Origin: Robiginitomaculum sp.
GTDB lineage: Bacteria; Pseudomonadota; Alphaproteobacteria; Caulobacterales; Maricaulaceae
Length of the DNA: 40,779 bases
NCBI GenBank assembly: GCA_015485155.1
Contig: WFUF01000026.1
Span: forward strand, 1-40,779
Reading direction: 5' to 3'
Shown: piece after piece, positions 1-9,492 of the stretch
Numbering within the stretch: position 1 is the first letter of the stretch
Layout: each line of letters opens with the position of its first letter
Notes under the pieces: generated by a model
Told to the model about the DNA's origin: nothing
What the model saw: the letters and a program-made list of their open reading frames with translations, nothing else
The model's database searches: none
Made by a program: the position numbers and the translations under genes

Positions 1-665
1 GGCGGTGGTGGCGGAGGTGTCGCGCCGAAGCTGTAGCGCAATTGCGCAAACACATCATGAGACTGATAATTGCCGGTTTCTATTGCCCTGGTTGGCGATG
101 AAAAACTTTGATTGCCGCCCTGAAAATAGCGATAACCAAGATCCAGCGCCCAGCGATCAGAAACATCCATTCCCAAACCAACAAGACCGTTCCAGGCAAA
201 CCCTGTATTACGATCACGAAGACTCGTATAAGGATCCGTTGGCAAACCATTTTGATAACCGGCAGCCGACAATGTCACCTGAGCAACACCGGCACCAATA
301 CCGATATACGGCTTGATTGGACTGCCTACATCAAAGTCCTTGATGATATTGACCATGCCCGACCATGATTGAAAATCCGTGGACCCATAATCATAATTTC
401 CAACAGATCCAGTATCATTATAGCGCTGGGTTAAATCAAAATCTAACCTCCAGCCATCATTAAGATGCTTGCCGAAACCGACTGTAGGGCGGATTGAACT
501 TTTCGAATTAGCCACACCAATCAGTGCAACAGAAAAATCCATATCTTCCAGCGCACCAATACCAACACCGGCACGAGCATACCAGCCATTTTCACCGGCT
601 AGAGCAACTCCCGGCAGTGTAACCAAAGCAGCAACTGCTACGGCTGACAATAAAGTTTTCCTCAT
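1..665 (-). CDS. OmpA-like outer membrane beta-barrel protein, 3' part beyond window
   Basis: The minus-strand reading frame is open from ATG at 665 to the window edge, about 221 residues. It starts with a signal peptide of about 23 residues (MRKTLLSAVAVAAL..., AxA-type cleavage at ALA|GE). Alternating aromatic/hydrophobic strands follow, with barrel-like turns such as KPYIGIGAGVAQV and WALDLGYRYF. The visible end is a barrel-closing strand (QLRYSFG) running into a proline run, which is how OmpA barrels join their periplasmic peptidoglycan-binding domain; that second domain is not in the window, so it is inferred. The start has a strong GGGAGGGG Shine-Dalgarno 3-5 bases upstream. It could instead be an Omp25/OmpW-like barrel with a short proline tail. 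Confidence 0.85.
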   Translation of the reverse strand, partial: MRKTLLSAVAVAALVTLPGVALAGENGWYARAGVGIGALEDMDFSVALIGVANSKSSIRPTVGFGKHLNDGWRLDFDLTQRYNDTGSVGNYDYGSTDFQSWSGMVNIIKDFDVGSPIKPYIGIGAGVAQVTLSAAGYQNGLPTDPYTSLRDRNTGFAWNGLVGLGMDVSDRWALDLGYRYFQGGNQSFSSPTRAIETGNYQSHDVFAQLRYSFGATPPPPP

Positions 666-909
666 ACTTCCCCTCCCGAGATATTCTCGACATAAGTTTA
701 TATAACAGTCTCAAACCTGAAACCTGAACAAGACAGCCTGATAAAAACCTTTGGCGAACCATTTCGCAAAAACACACAAGCTAGTTCAAAACCTACAGTA
801 AGCCTCTAGCTTTTACCAGCAAAAATCATTAAAAAAGTCGAGTTTTTTTGAAAATGCCGCACCTGTGCCTTTGCCGCCACACATCAGACTAAAATTTACT
901 GTAGAGTGA

Positions 910-1329
910 TTATTTTTTCAAGGAGTCTGCGACTTCCGGCGGCATATATTTTTCATCATGCTTGGCCAGAACCCTGCTGGCAATAAACTGACCGTTATCG
1001 TTCATAACACCTTCAGCGACCACACCTTGCCCCTCCCGAAACAAATCAGGCAAAATGCCATCAAAATTAACCACTACGCTGTTCTCATAATCTGAAACCG
1101 TAAATACCACCTTGTATCCGTCAAGACGCTCGATGGAACCGGCCAAGACCATTCCCCCCAAACGGATTTTTTTTCCAGGATCTGGTGGTGATTCAACCAG
1201 CTCAGTGGGTGCATAAAAATAAGAAATACTGTCTTTCAGCCCAACTGAAGCCAATGCCAATGCCCCGACCAGAGCAACCAGCCCCACAGCCAATACTGTT
1301 AGTCGCTGATTTCTTCGCTGTGGTTTCAT
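910..1329 (-). CDS. ccmE: Cytochrome c-type biogenesis heme chaperone CcmE
   Basis: This 139-residue protein is a periplasmic heme chaperone anchored by one N-terminal membrane helix (about residues 10-30). It covalently binds heme delivered by the CcmABCD complex and passes it to the CcmF/H ligase. The diagnostic heme-attachment sequence LAKHDEKYMPPE is present, with His124 as the covalent ligand and Tyr128 the usual axial ligand, and the OB-fold core lies before it. Length is typical. The AGGTGA Shine-Dalgarno sits 8 bases before the ATG. The gene is divergent from ccmABCD with about 190 bp between, and no ccmF or ccmH is seen, so the rest of System I must lie elsewhere. Confidence 0.95.
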   Translation of the reverse strand: MKPQRRNQRLTVLAVGLVALVGALALASVGLKDSISYFYAPTELVESPPDPGKKIRLGGMVLAGSIERLDGYKVVFTVSDYENSVVVNFDGILPDLFREGQGVVAEGVMNDNGQFIASRVLAKHDEKYMPPEVADSLKK

Positions 1330-1522
1330 ATAAGTTCACCTGATCTGATAAAACTGGCGCAAAATCACGCCTTGTCATGGTATAACTATATATGATCTGT
1401 GGCCACTCACACAATCCCGATCAGTGCAACTTTACAAGATGCCGCACACCATTTTAGATTGACATGCCTGTTGATCCGGTTTCAAAGAATGGCCCTGCGA
1501 AATGTTCTGGTGGCGCTAATTT

Positions 1523-2170
1523 ATGCCAAACAACAACTCTTTTCCTCCCTATTGCATCAGTACTGATAATCTGGAATTTTCCCGTGGCTCAGTACCAGTT
1601 TTCAGCGGAGTAAATCTGAGCCTGTCCTTTGGCGAAGTGCTGATGATTCGGGGGGGAAACGGGTCTGGTAAAACCAGCCTGTTAAGAATTCTTGCCGGGT
1701 TTTCGAGTTTTTACTCAGGCAAAATACGTTACAAGCTAGCAGATAATCCATGGATAAACGGCCCTGCCCATGGAGCTATTGGCTGGATGGGTCATAAAAA
1801 CGGATTAAGCCTTGAGTTAACCGTAGAAGAGAACCTGGTATTTTGGCAAAAAATATTCAAAAGCCATGTTCAGGTCTCACAAACAATTGACAGGGTTGGA
1901 CTTTCTGATTTCAAAAACCAGACAGCCAGAAGCCTTTCCGCCGGACAATTCAGACGCCTTAATCTGGCCAAGCTGTTATTGGGAAACTGGCCCGTATGGA
2001 TACTTGACGAGCCAAGCGCCAATCTTGACAGGAAAGGCCGGCAATTGATTGAGGGACTGCTTGTGGAGCATACCAAAAACGGCGGAAGCGCCATAATTGC
2101 TTCTCATGAGCCATTACACCCTGAAGCTCCTACCAGTTTTATTCAATTGTATCAGAGCAACACGCCATGA
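1523..2170 (+). CDS. ccmA: Heme exporter ATP-binding protein CcmA
   Basis: CcmA (215 residues) is the ABC ATPase of the CcmABCD complex, which releases holo-CcmE from CcmC. Visible motifs are Walker A GGNGSGKT at 44-51, a CcmA-type Q-loop region (GWMGHKNGL, 87-95), the signature LSAGQ at 138-142 (a variant of LSGGQ usual in CcmA), Walker B VWILDE at 158-163, the D-loop SANLD and the switch His195. Its stop codon overlaps the ccmB start by 4 bases (ATGA), so the two are translationally coupled. The Shine-Dalgarno is weak (GGTGG about 10 bases upstream). Confidence 0.95.
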   Translation: MPNNNSFPPYCISTDNLEFSRGSVPVFSGVNLSLSFGEVLMIRGGNGSGKTSLLRILAGFSSFYSGKIRYKLADNPWINGPAHGAIGWMGHKNGLSLELTVEENLVFWQKIFKSHVQVSQTIDRVGLSDFKNQTARSLSAGQFRRLNLAKLLLGNWPVWILDEPSANLDRKGRQLIEGLLVEHTKNGGSAIIASHEPLHPEAPTSFIQLYQSNTP

Positions 2171-2826
2171 CATCGGCAATAACAGGATTGATTGGGCGCG
2201 AAATACGCAAAGCAGGCAGATCCGGCGGAAGCTGGGCGCAAGGGGCTGTTTTTTTTATTCTATTTACAGTGCTGTCTGCTTTTGCGCTTGGCCCAGAGCA
2301 GGAATTCAGATCGAATCTGGCGCCAGCTCTAGTCTGGCTTGCCGCAAGTCTGGCCAGTCAGCTATCACTTGACCGCCTGTTTGCCGAAGACTTACGTGAT
2401 GGTACCCTGGAGTGCTGGTTTGTAGATGGTCAATCACTGGTGGAATTTTCCATTGGCAAATTTATTTCTCATTGGCTAGTGGTGTTTACCCCGATCTTGA
2501 TACTGTCTCCCTTAGCGGCACTGATGCTGGGCGCGCCAGTTTCCATACTGGCCCTGACATTTATCTCACTTGCTATCGGCGGGCCGGCGCTGGTGTTTAT
2601 GGGCGGTATGGTTTCTGCGCTTACTGCCAATTTGCGAGGTTCCGGATTACTTATTGTGCTGATTTCCGGCCCCCTGCTCGCAGCCCCTTTGATTTTTGGG
2701 GTGGGCGCTGTACAAACAGCAGATATTGCCAGTTCAGAATTAAAAATACTCGGTGCAATTTCCCTTGGAGCCATGGTTATAGCCCCTGTGATTGCAACAT
2801 TGGCGCTTAAGGTGCATCTGGAATAA
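2167..2826 (+). CDS. ccmB: Heme exporter membrane protein CcmB
   Basis: CcmB is the 219-residue, largely hydrophobic membrane partner of CcmA, with about six predicted helices. Sequence features expected of the family include the N-terminal REIRKAGRSGGSW segment, the short loop RLFAEDLRDGTLE, and the helix-rich C-terminal half ending in LALKVHLE. The 4-base ATGA overlap with ccmA and the 16-base gap to ccmC place it in one operon. Together with CcmA, CcmC and CcmD it forms the complex that loads heme onto CcmE and releases it. I rely on position and overall hydrophobic pattern more than on a single catalytic motif. Confidence 0.93.
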   Translation: MTSAITGLIGREIRKAGRSGGSWAQGAVFFILFTVLSAFALGPEQEFRSNLAPALVWLAASLASQLSLDRLFAEDLRDGTLECWFVDGQSLVEFSIGKFISHWLVVFTPILILSPLAALMLGAPVSILALTFISLAIGGPALVFMGGMVSALTANLRGSGLLIVLISGPLLAAPLIFGVGAVQTADIASSELKILGAISLGAMVIAPVIATLALKVHLE

Positions 2827-2842
2827 AGGATTAGACTCACAA

Positions 2843-3610
2843 ATGTTTTCATATTTTGCCAATCCTGTCCGATTTCAAAATCTTTGCCGCATACTGGTTC
2901 CGGTTTTGGGTATTGGCGCACTATTATTAATTGTACCGGCATGGGTAATGGGGCTGTTCCTTGTGCCTCCAGACTATCAACAGGGCGACACTTTCAGGAT
3001 TATTTATGTGCATGTTCCTGCAGTTATCGTGGCCTCTTTGGCCTATGCCTTTCTGGCAGGAGCCAGTTTTGTAAGCTTTGTCTGGCGTCATTCACTGGCC
3101 GACACCGCAGCCAAAGCCGCCGCCCCTGTTGGCGCTGCGCTTACCTTCTTGGGGTTGTTTACAGGTGCCTTGTGGGGAAAGCCAATGTGGGGAGCCTATT
3201 GGGTTTGGGATGCGCGGCTTACCTCAACCCTGATTATGTTATTTCTGTTTCTTGGTTATATTGCTATTCGCAGCGCAATTCGCGATGAAGTGGCCAGCAC
3301 CAGAATTGCCGCAATAACAGCAATGATTGGTGCTATAAACTTACCCATAATAAAATTTTCGGTGGATTGGTGGTCCAGCCTGCACCAACCGGCCTCCCTG
3401 CTTCGTGCTGGCGGGCCGGCCATAGACGCTTCGATGTCATGGCCGCTTTACATGTCCATAGCAGGATATGCCTGCCTGTTTGGCTGGCTGGTATTACAGC
3501 AAATGCAAAGTGAACTGGACGAACGACGGGCTTATGCTCTTGTGCAAAGAGCATCGGGACGCATTGCATCAAAGGCCAGCGCCCAGTCAAAAGGAAACCC
3601 TGATGCCTGA
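2843..3610 (+). CDS. ccmC: Heme-handling membrane protein CcmC
   Basis: CcmC (255 residues from this start) presents heme to CcmE at the periplasmic face. The tryptophan-rich signature WGAYWVWD is at residues 116-123, and the two axial heme-ligand histidines of the family are at His57 (IIYVHVPA) and His181 (SSLHQPAS). Six membrane segments are expected. I chose the ATG at 2843, giving the family-like N-terminus MFSYFANP; an upstream ATG at 2792 would run inside ccmB and add 17 unrelated residues. An AAGGA lies 12 bases before the chosen start. The 3' end overlaps ccmD by 8 bases. Confidence 0.95.
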   Translation: MFSYFANPVRFQNLCRILVPVLGIGALLLIVPAWVMGLFLVPPDYQQGDTFRIIYVHVPAVIVASLAYAFLAGASFVSFVWRHSLADTAAKAAAPVGAALTFLGLFTGALWGKPMWGAYWVWDARLTSTLIMLFLFLGYIAIRSAIRDEVASTRIAAITAMIGAINLPIIKFSVDWWSSLHQPASLLRAGGPAIDASMSWPLYMSIAGYACLFGWLVLQQMQSELDERRAYALVQRASGRIASKASAQSKGNPDA

Positions 3611-3767
3611 TATTTTTGATTTTGGAAAAAACAGCTCATTTATTTTAATATGTTATGGGGTCAGTATCGCCATACTCGGCACAATGATCCTCATGACCAT
3701 CCGCCGACGTATCCGGGCGGCCCGCAATCTTGCAAAAATAGAAAATAAATCCCGGAATTTAGGCTAG
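3603..3767 (+). CDS. ccmD: Heme exporter small subunit CcmD
   Basis: CcmD is a 54-residue single-pass membrane protein that stabilises the CcmABC complex and is needed for release of holo-CcmE. The sequence shows an N-terminal acidic/aromatic stretch (MPDIFDFG), one membrane helix at about residues 12-32, then an arginine-rich cytoplasmic tail (RRRIRAARN), the usual CcmD plan. The ATG lies inside the last codons of ccmC (8-base overlap). There is no ccmG (DsbE) thioredoxin gene after it; only 15 bases separate the stop from the convergent kinase gene, and no hairpin terminator is visible there. Confidence 0.88.
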   Translation: MPDIFDFGKNSSFILICYGVSIAILGTMILMTIRRRIRAARNLAKIENKSRNLG

Positions 3768-3782
3768 GGTCAGGAACCAAAC

Positions 3783-5849
3783 CTATGCTTTGGCCTGCGC
3801 CGGGAGCGTGATAACTTCTTTGTTTGATATATTTGCCAGAGCTTCAAACAACTGCGCCGGGTTTATTGGCTTGCCCACATGGTCATCGACCCCTGAATCC
3901 AAAATCTTTACTATCTGGGATGGAATCACATCAGCCGTTACTGCAATAATTGGAATATCCCTGTTTACACCTGATAGCGAACGGATTTCCCTGCTGGCGG
4001 CCAAACCATCCAATACCGGCATTTGAACATCCATTAATACCACATCAAAATCACCAGTCGCAACAGTATCCACGGCCTGTCTGCCATTTTCAACAAGTGT
4101 GATCTGGTGCCCGGCGGCTTCCAGAATTTTTGTAAGCAATAGCTGATTAGCATGATTGTCTTCAGCCACCAGAATATTTAACGGCTCCTGTGGCAGCAGG
4201 TCTTGCTCTTCCTCAACCAAAGAGCTTGCTTCTGCCTCTTGCAAGGGAATGCAAAAACGAAACTTGCTTCCCTTACCCGGAAAGCTTTTTAAGGTTATTT
4301 CTCCGCCCATGGCCTCGGCAAGTTGCTTCACGATGGCCAGCCCCAGCCCGGTGCCTCCGAACTGGCGATTGATTGAGCTATCTGCCTGACTGAAGCGGTC
4401 AAATACTGTGGCCTGTGCGCTCTTGTCCATGCCAATACCCGTATCAGCAACAGTGATCACCAACATATTATTCCCGGCAGATGTATCTTTGGAGACGCAC
4501 AAGCACACCTCCCCAGTCTCGGTAAATTTAATGGCATTTGAAAGCAGGTTGGTAATCACCTGCCCCAAACGGGTCCCGTCACCCATAATGGTTTTTGGCA
4601 AACTATCGGAAAAATCCACTTTCAATTCCAAAAGCTTGGCTCTTGCTGCCTCTTGCAATGGCCGGATAACCCTTTTGCATTCTTCAACAATATCAACGGG
4701 ACGCTGCTCCAGTGAGAAGCCTTCAGTCTCGTATTTGGAAAAATCCAATATATCATTGATGATAGCCATCAACGATTTAGCCGAGCCACTGGCAATATCA
4801 ACCAATTCCCTTTGCTCCTCGGTTAAATCCTCGCTTTCGAGCAGCCCCAACATGCCCAAAACTCCGTTCATTGGTGTACGGATTTCATGGCTCATACTAG
4901 CCATGAACAGGCTTTTTGCCTCTGCTGCATGCTCAGCTTCCCGGCGAGCCATATCAGCCAACTGTTTCATCCTTATGGCTTCCACATAGGAAATCTGCAT
5001 ATGCTTTCTTTGTTGGCGATTCTCAATAATCAACCCCAAAGTATGGCAAAAATTATCAAGAAATGACTCATGGTGAGCCTCAAAAAAAACACCTTCTTCC
5101 AGATATATAACTAATATCCCGACCTGTATTCCGCTGCCTCTGATTGGAATACAAAAGCCCTCCGGTGTATCTAGATCAATCAAACCTGTGACTTGCTCGA
5201 CAGGTTCAATATCCAGAACTGGTCCAGATATCTTTTTTTCCCAATAACCATGTTCCTCCACGCTCATATTATAGCTTGCGGCGCCCTCATAACAATTCAA
5301 TGAGGCATCCAGCAAAAATATCCCGCCTTTTTTTAAGGTACGCAACCAACGCAAATCCAACAAAAGGGACAAGGATTTTTCCAATACCTTTTCCAACGAA
5401 AACTCCGGGATATTCAGCTCTGACAATTGGTTCAGTATTTCCGCATTCTCACGAAACTGCCGTTGCATATTGCGATCAAAAACTACTTTTGAAATATCGG
5501 TACGAATGCTGACGAATTGCGAAATAATACCTCTTTCGTCAAGAATAGGATGGATTGTAGTATCAACCCAGTACAAGGCTCCGTTCTTGTCGCGATTACA
5601 GATCTGGCCACGCCATATTTTACCTGATTTGATCCGCTTCCACATGTGCGAAAAAAACGCCTTGGAATGATGACCGGAATTCACCAGTTTATGGGTTTGA
5701 CCGATTAATTCCTCTTTGGAATATCCTGATAGGACCTCAAAATTCTTGTTTACATGGATTATTTTCCCCATAGCATCAGTAATTGCAATTACTGAATGCG
5801 CATCGGCTGCCTTTGATATTTTGGCACACATTTGATCGAGTTGCTTCAT
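3783..5849 (-). CDS. Hybrid sensor histidine kinase (PAS-GAF-HisKA-HATPase-REC)
   Basis: This 688-residue protein has no membrane helix, so it is a cytoplasmic sensor. Domains in order: PAS at about 10-122 (with the PAC-like [15 protein letters not shown] segment), a GAF-like region at about 135-280, a coiled coil at 285-315, HisKA with the phosphorylated His321 in [11 protein letters not shown], HATPase with N box [10 protein letters not shown] (434-443), G1 DTGIGMD (469-475) and G2 GGTGLGLAI (498-506), and a C-terminal receiver with phosphoacceptor Asp607 and Lys660. The ATG at 5849 has GGGG 7 bases upstream; an in-frame GTG at 5870 is a less likely start. Ligand and partner are unknown. 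A phosphotransfer protein or DivK-type relay is possible, but nothing here shows it. Confidence 0.93.
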   Translation of the reverse strand: MKQLDQMCAKISKAADAHSVIAITDAMGKIIHVNKNFEVLSGYSKEELIGQTHKLVNSGHHSKAFFSHMWKRIKSGKIWRGQICNRDKNGALYWVDTTIHPILDERGIISQFVSIRTDISKVVFDRNMQRQFRENAEILNQLSELNIPEFSLEKVLEKSLSLLLDLRWLRTLKKGGIFLLDASLNCYEGAASYNMSVEEHGYWEKKISGPVLDIEPVEQVTGLIDLDTPEGFCIPIRGSGIQVGILVIYLEEGVFFEAHHESFLDNFCHTLGLIIENRQQRKHMQISYVEAIRMKQLADMARREAEHAAEAKSLFMASMSHEIRTPMNGVLGMLGLLESEDLTEEQRELVDIASGSAKSLMAIINDILDFSKYETEGFSLEQRPVDIVEECKRVIRPLQEAARAKLLELKVDFSDSLPKTIMGDGTRLGQVITNLLSNAIKFTETGEVCLCVSKDTSAGNNMLVITVADTGIGMDKSAQATVFDRFSQADSSINRQFGGTGLGLAIVKQLAEAMGGEITLKSFPGKGSKFRFCIPLQEAEASSLVEEEQDLLPQEPLNILVAEDNHANQLLLTKILEAAGHQITLVENGRQAVDTVATGDFDVVLMDVQMPVLDGLAASREIRSLSGVNRDIPIIAVTADVIPSQIVKILDSGVDDHVGKPINPAQLFEALANISNKEVITLPAQAKA

Positions 5850-6072
5850 GATATACCCCAATGAAAACACCCCCGATGGCTATAGTTAAACACGACTTGG
5901 TTTCCAATCGGTAAAGTTGCTTTATTGTGACAATACACTTATTGGTGCAGAAGGTTAACCTGAACGTGGCGTAAACATCACCACTTGCTATAAACTGCCA
6001 GCAACTTGTTTTTCCTGCTTTTGCTAACAGGCAATAAGCGATACTGGCGAACTTCATAAAACGGATAAGCCA

Positions 6073-7242
6073 ATGCAGGAAACACTCCCCCATACCGATA
6101 ACTGGAAAATGTCCATTACCGCGGCGATTTCATGTGTGGCGATAGTAGGTGTGTCATTTGGACTGGGCCTGCCATTGCTGGCTATGAATCTGGAAATAAT
6201 GACCGGGTCAGGGTTTATTATCGGAGCCAATGCTTTTGCTGCTGCTGTTTCAACTGTGATAGCAGCGCCATTTGCACCGATGATCCTGTCCAGACTGCCA
6301 GCTCGCCAGGTTCTTATATTCAGCCTGTTGCTAACCTCGTTTAGTTTTATTTTCTATAAACTGGTGCCTTCAGTTCCCCTGTGGTTACTGATGCGTTTTA
6401 TGTCAGGATTTGCCATAACCATATTGTTTGTTGCCAGTGAGAGCTGGATCAATCAACTGGCACCAGAACATATTCGTTCAAGAATGCTTAGCATATATTC
6501 GGTCTCTCTGGCCGCAGGGTTTGGTGCCGGGGGTCTGCTGGTAGCATTTTTGGGCGTTTCAGGATGGGCTCCATTTATCGCCGGAGCCGTTATTTGCGCT
6601 TCCGGAATTATACCATTGCTGGCCCCTGGCCCGCAATTGGTGCCTCCCGATTCAAGCACAGCTTCGCCTGTGGTTTTGCTGTCATTCTTTGTCCGTTCGC
6701 CCCGGATCATGATGGCCGCTTTGGCATTCGGAGCCATAGAAACCGCCGCCATGCATTTTACTCCGGTTTGGGCTTTGCGCAGCGGAATTGGAGAAACGGC
6801 AGCCTTGCGGCTGGTTTTTGTGGGAGCCATTGGCGTGATTGCCCTGCAATTCCCTATTGGCTGGCTTGGCGACAAGGTTGATCGACACCAATTACTTAAA
6901 GTCTGCGCAGCCATTACTCTGGCAGCACCGCTGGCAATGTGGCTGCTAATTGGCCAATCACTCACTGCACTTTATGCTGCATTCTTTGTCTATGTGGGGT
7001 TTGGCCAAGGGCTGTACATTTTAGCACTGGTACTGCTTGGACAAAAGTTCAATAAAAAAGAACTCACTACTGCCAGCGCTGCAGTCGTGCTTATGTATGG
7101 AATTGGCTCAATTTTGAGCCCGCTTATCATTGGCCCGCTAATGGATATTTTTAACCCCCATGGTGCCGTTTTTGGTCTGGCAGGGTTTGCTCTGGCCTAT
7201 TTGGTCTTTACTGTATTTTATCGTGATAACAAATCCGGTTGA
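6073..7242 (+). CDS. MFS transporter, YcaD-like
   Basis: This 389-residue protein has the twelve hydrophobic segments of the major facilitator superfamily. It resembles the YcaD-type subgroup: a first helix opening with GVSFGLGLPLLA, the FVASESWINQLAPEHIRSRML stretch between helices 4 and 5, and the GWLGDKVDRHQLL loop that matches the canonical GxLaDrxGrr motif between helices 8 and 9. The substrate is unknown; related proteins are annotated as exporters. The ATG at 6073 has GGAT 6 bases before it. It lies 74 bp upstream of rpmG on the same strand, and is divergent from the hybrid kinase gene across 223 bp that holds no gene I can support. Confidence 0.88.
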   Translation: MQETLPHTDNWKMSITAAISCVAIVGVSFGLGLPLLAMNLEIMTGSGFIIGANAFAAAVSTVIAAPFAPMILSRLPARQVLIFSLLLTSFSFIFYKLVPSVPLWLLMRFMSGFAITILFVASESWINQLAPEHIRSRMLSIYSVSLAAGFGAGGLLVAFLGVSGWAPFIAGAVICASGIIPLLAPGPQLVPPDSSTASPVVLLSFFVRSPRIMMAALAFGAIETAAMHFTPVWALRSGIGETAALRLVFVGAIGVIALQFPIGWLGDKVDRHQLLKVCAAITLAAPLAMWLLIGQSLTALYAAFFVYVGFGQGLYILALVLLGQKFNKKELTTASAAVVLMYGIGSILSPLIIGPLMDIFNPHGAVFGLAGFALAYLVFTVFYRDNKSG

Positions 7243-7316
7243 CAGTTTCACTTTGAACAGTATTGTCCGCCGCAATCGCCGGAACATCCGGTATCTTTTC
7301 CAATTGGAGTTGGACT

Positions 7317-7484
7317 ATGGCCAAACCAGCAGGTATAAAAATCCGCTTAAATTCCACCGCTGGGACCGGGTTTTTCTATGTAACCAAGAAAAACGCCCGA
7401 ACCATGACTGAAAAACTGGTGTTGAAAAAATACGACCCGGTGGCACGCAAGCATGTGGAATTCAAGGAAGGCAAAATCAAGTAG
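7317..7484 (+). CDS. rpmG: 50S ribosomal protein L33
   Basis: L33 (55 residues) is a small basic protein of the large ribosomal subunit near the E site. The sequence contains the family's [17 protein letters not shown] core followed by [18 protein letters not shown]. It has no cysteines, so it is the zinc-independent (C-minus) form that is usual in proteobacteria. The ATG at 7317 is set by a GGAG 7 bases upstream and by homology; the longer open frame from 7263 is not needed. An rpmG close to divK-pleD is, from memory, also found in Caulobacter relatives. Confidence 0.97.
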   Translation: MAKPAGIKIRLNSTAGTGFFYVTKKNARTMTEKLVLKKYDPVARKHVEFKEGKIK

Positions 7485-7540
7485 CAGCTTATCTGCTCTT
7501 GCATTGCTTCAGTTAAATAAGGGAAATCAATTCCAGATAA

Positions 7541-7557
7541 GGCGGTTATAAGCCGCC
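7541..7557. terminator. Weak inverted repeat between convergent rpmG and pleD
   Basis: GGCGG-TTATAAG-CCGCC forms a 5-bp GC stem that covers the pleD stop codon. An outer inverted repeat, CTTATCTG at 7489-7496 and CAGATAAG at about 7532-7539, lies just 5' of it. There is no strong U-tract on either strand, so a terminator role is only possible. Confidence 0.25.
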
Positions 7558-8931
7558 TGAGGTTTTGCGCTCGCCCATATCATCCGCAGCAATAACCCGG
7601 TTCCGTCCGGTTTTCTTGGCATAATACAAGGCGGCATCGGCCTGACTTAAACTATATGTGCCGGCATCAGGTTTATGCGGATCAATGCTTGCCAACCCAC
7701 AAGATACAGTAACCTGAATGGCAGGTTTATCATCGCCCACAGAAAATGTCCTGCCTGCTATATATTTGCAAAACCGATTTGCTGCTGCTTGCGCATCAGC
7801 CATGTTTGTATTTGGCATCAATACCACAAACTCCTCACCGCCATAACGACAAGGGATATCTATGGCTCGAAAGCTGCTGGTTAAGCAGGAGGCCAATTGC
7901 TGCAATACAATATCCCCCGCCCTATGCCCCCAAGTGTCATTGACCGCCTTGAAATGATCAATATCGAGGATCATAACAACCGATTGTTCCACTCCCCTTT
8001 TGGCCCTTGCCTCCATTTCTTGCAGTTTTTGCTCCATGTGACGGCGGTTATACAGATTGGTGAGCTGGTCGGTGAATGCCATTTCCAATGACGAGCCCAG
8101 ACTGTCACGAAGCCTGACCTCGTAAAACCTTCGCTGTAACAGTGTTTTTACTCTTGCCCGCAATTCATGACGCTCGACCGGGCGCTCAAGAATATCATTT
8201 GCCCCCATGTCCAAAGCCCGCACAGATCGCTCTTTTTCATCAGGGTTAACCATGCACAAAATGGGTATATTGCGCGTAGCCTCATCAGCACGGATTCTTG
8301 CACAAAGACGCAAGCCATCAAAGTCCGCTGTCGCCAGATTGACCAGCACCAGATCAACATCACCTGCCATGTCATAGGCCTTGCGCTGATCCACCACTAC
8401 CCGGCATTCATAAGAGCCACCCAGTTTTTGAACTATTCTTTGGCCCATTCGCTCACTTTCTTCGACCACTAGCAGTTTGCCTGATGTAAGTGCAGACGAA
8501 TCAGTCAGATCCTCCGTAATCTGATTAAGCGCCATATGCGAGCGCAATTCTTCCAGCCCGGCATTTAACCGCAGCAAAGACCTGACACGGGCAAACAGGG
8601 CAACATCATCAATAGGCTTGCTCAAAAAGTCATCAGCACCAGCCTGCAACCCTCTGACCCGGTCATCTTGCCCATCCAGCGCTGTTACCATTATAACGGG
8701 AATATGCTGGGTTATCGGATCATTTTTCAGACGACGACAGGTTTCAAAACCGTCCATACCCGGCATCATCACATCCAGCAGAATTAAATCCGGAGATTGC
8801 TCACGAGCCATCTGAATTGCGCTCTGACCATTCATCGCGCAAATTACCTGATAGTATTCAGCTTCCAACCTTACGGTTAAAACCCGTATGTTGGCCTCGA
8901 TATCGTCTACTATTAAAATTCGACCGGTCAT
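7546..8931 (-). CDS. pleD: Diguanylate cyclase response regulator PleD
   Basis: PleD (461 residues) makes cyclic di-GMP when phosphorylated and in Caulobacter drives the swarmer-to-stalked transition at the pole. Domains: REC1 at about 3-122 with phosphoacceptor Asp53 and Lys105; a degenerate REC2 adaptor at about 152-268 whose acceptor position is Asn198; and a GGDEF domain at about 280-450. The active site reads GGEEF (364-368), as in Caulobacter PleD, so it should be catalytic. The product-inhibition I-site RxxD is intact (Arg355-Asp358). It follows divK by 17 bases on the same strand, so the two are very likely cotranscribed. Confidence 0.97.
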   Translation of the reverse strand: MTGRILIVDDIEANIRVLTVRLEAEYYQVICAMNGQSAIQMAREQSPDLILLDVMMPGMDGFETCRRLKNDPITQHIPVIMVTALDGQDDRVRGLQAGADDFLSKPIDDVALFARVRSLLRLNAGLEELRSHMALNQITEDLTDSSALTSGKLLVVEESERMGQRIVQKLGGSYECRVVVDQRKAYDMAGDVDLVLVNLATADFDGLRLCARIRADEATRNIPILCMVNPDEKERSVRALDMGANDILERPVERHELRARVKTLLQRRFYEVRLRDSLGSSLEMAFTDQLTNLYNRRHMEQKLQEMEARAKRGVEQSVVMILDIDHFKAVNDTWGHRAGDIVLQQLASCLTSSFRAIDIPCRYGGEEFVVLMPNTNMADAQAAANRFCKYIAGRTFSVGDDKPAIQVTVSCGLASIDPHKPDAGTYSLSQADAALYYAKKTGRNRVIAADDMGERKTSGGL

Positions 8932-8948
8932 GGCAGTGCCTTTTACGG

Positions 8949-9317
8949 TCAGTCTTCAAGAAAGGATTTTATCGTATCCATGAACGGAATCACGGTAATC
9001 GGTTTTGAGATATAAGCTTCACACCCGCCTTCACGTATGCGCTCCTCATCACCCTTCATGGCAAATGCGGTCACAGCAATAACCGGAATCGAAGATAGCT
9101 CATCATCTTCTTTGAGCCATTTGGTTACTTCCAGTCCGGAAACTTCCGGCAATTGAATATCCATCAAAATCAGGTCGGGGCGATGCTCCCGCGCCAGCGT
9201 CAATGCCTGCAGACCTTCGCGGGTCTGCATGGTCTCATATCCATGAGCTTCAAGCAGATCACGAAACAGCTTCATGTTTAATTCGTTATCTTCAACAATG
9301 AGTATCTTTTTTGGCAT
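8949..9317 (-). CDS. divK: Single-domain response regulator DivK
   Basis: DivK (122 residues) is a receiver-only protein that controls DivJ/PleC/DivL and, through CckA, CtrA activity in cell-cycle and polarity control. The sequence is very close to Caulobacter DivK as I remember it: [13 protein letters not shown] at the N-terminus, phosphoacceptor Asp53 in [22 protein letters not shown], and [22 protein letters not shown] with Lys105. I take the ATG at 9317, giving [10 protein letters not shown]; two upstream in-frame starts would add up to nine unsupported residues. It is the promoter-proximal gene of divK-pleD. No correctly spaced CtrA box (TTAA-N7-TTAA) was found upstream. Confidence 0.97.
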   Translation of the reverse strand: MPKKILIVEDNELNMKLFRDLLEAHGYETMQTREGLQALTLAREHRPDLILMDIQLPEVSGLEVTKWLKEDDELSSIPVIAVTAFAMKGDEERIREGGCEAYISKPITVIPFMDTIKSFLED

Positions 9318-9492
9318 GGCCTGTAACATGGCGCGTACGCCCACCGAGTTATCGTCCTTGGGACTGTTGATTGCTTATGCAGGCTATTAAACCCGAAACT
9401 CCTTAAAACTCCATTGACCTGACCAAAAAAACAAAACAAAGTGAACAAGTCGTGAACATTACCCCGTGCAAACAGGAAGCAGAGGCATATTT

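Noticed and set aside
469-705. Plus-strand reading frame in the first 700 bases
   Set aside because: It is antisense to the signal-peptide-bearing outer membrane protein gene, which has far better coding evidence.
841-862. AAAAAA...TTTTTT hairpin near 840-860 as a ccmE terminator
   Set aside because: An A/T-only stem of six pairs is too weak, and the position can be explained by base composition.
5776-6093. 105-residue minus-strand reading frame
   Set aside because: It overlaps the kinase 5' end and the divergent promoter region, with no family likeness and a start within the MFS gene.
9387-9406. CtrA binding site upstream of divK
   Set aside because: Two TTAA halves occur, but 12 bases apart instead of 7.
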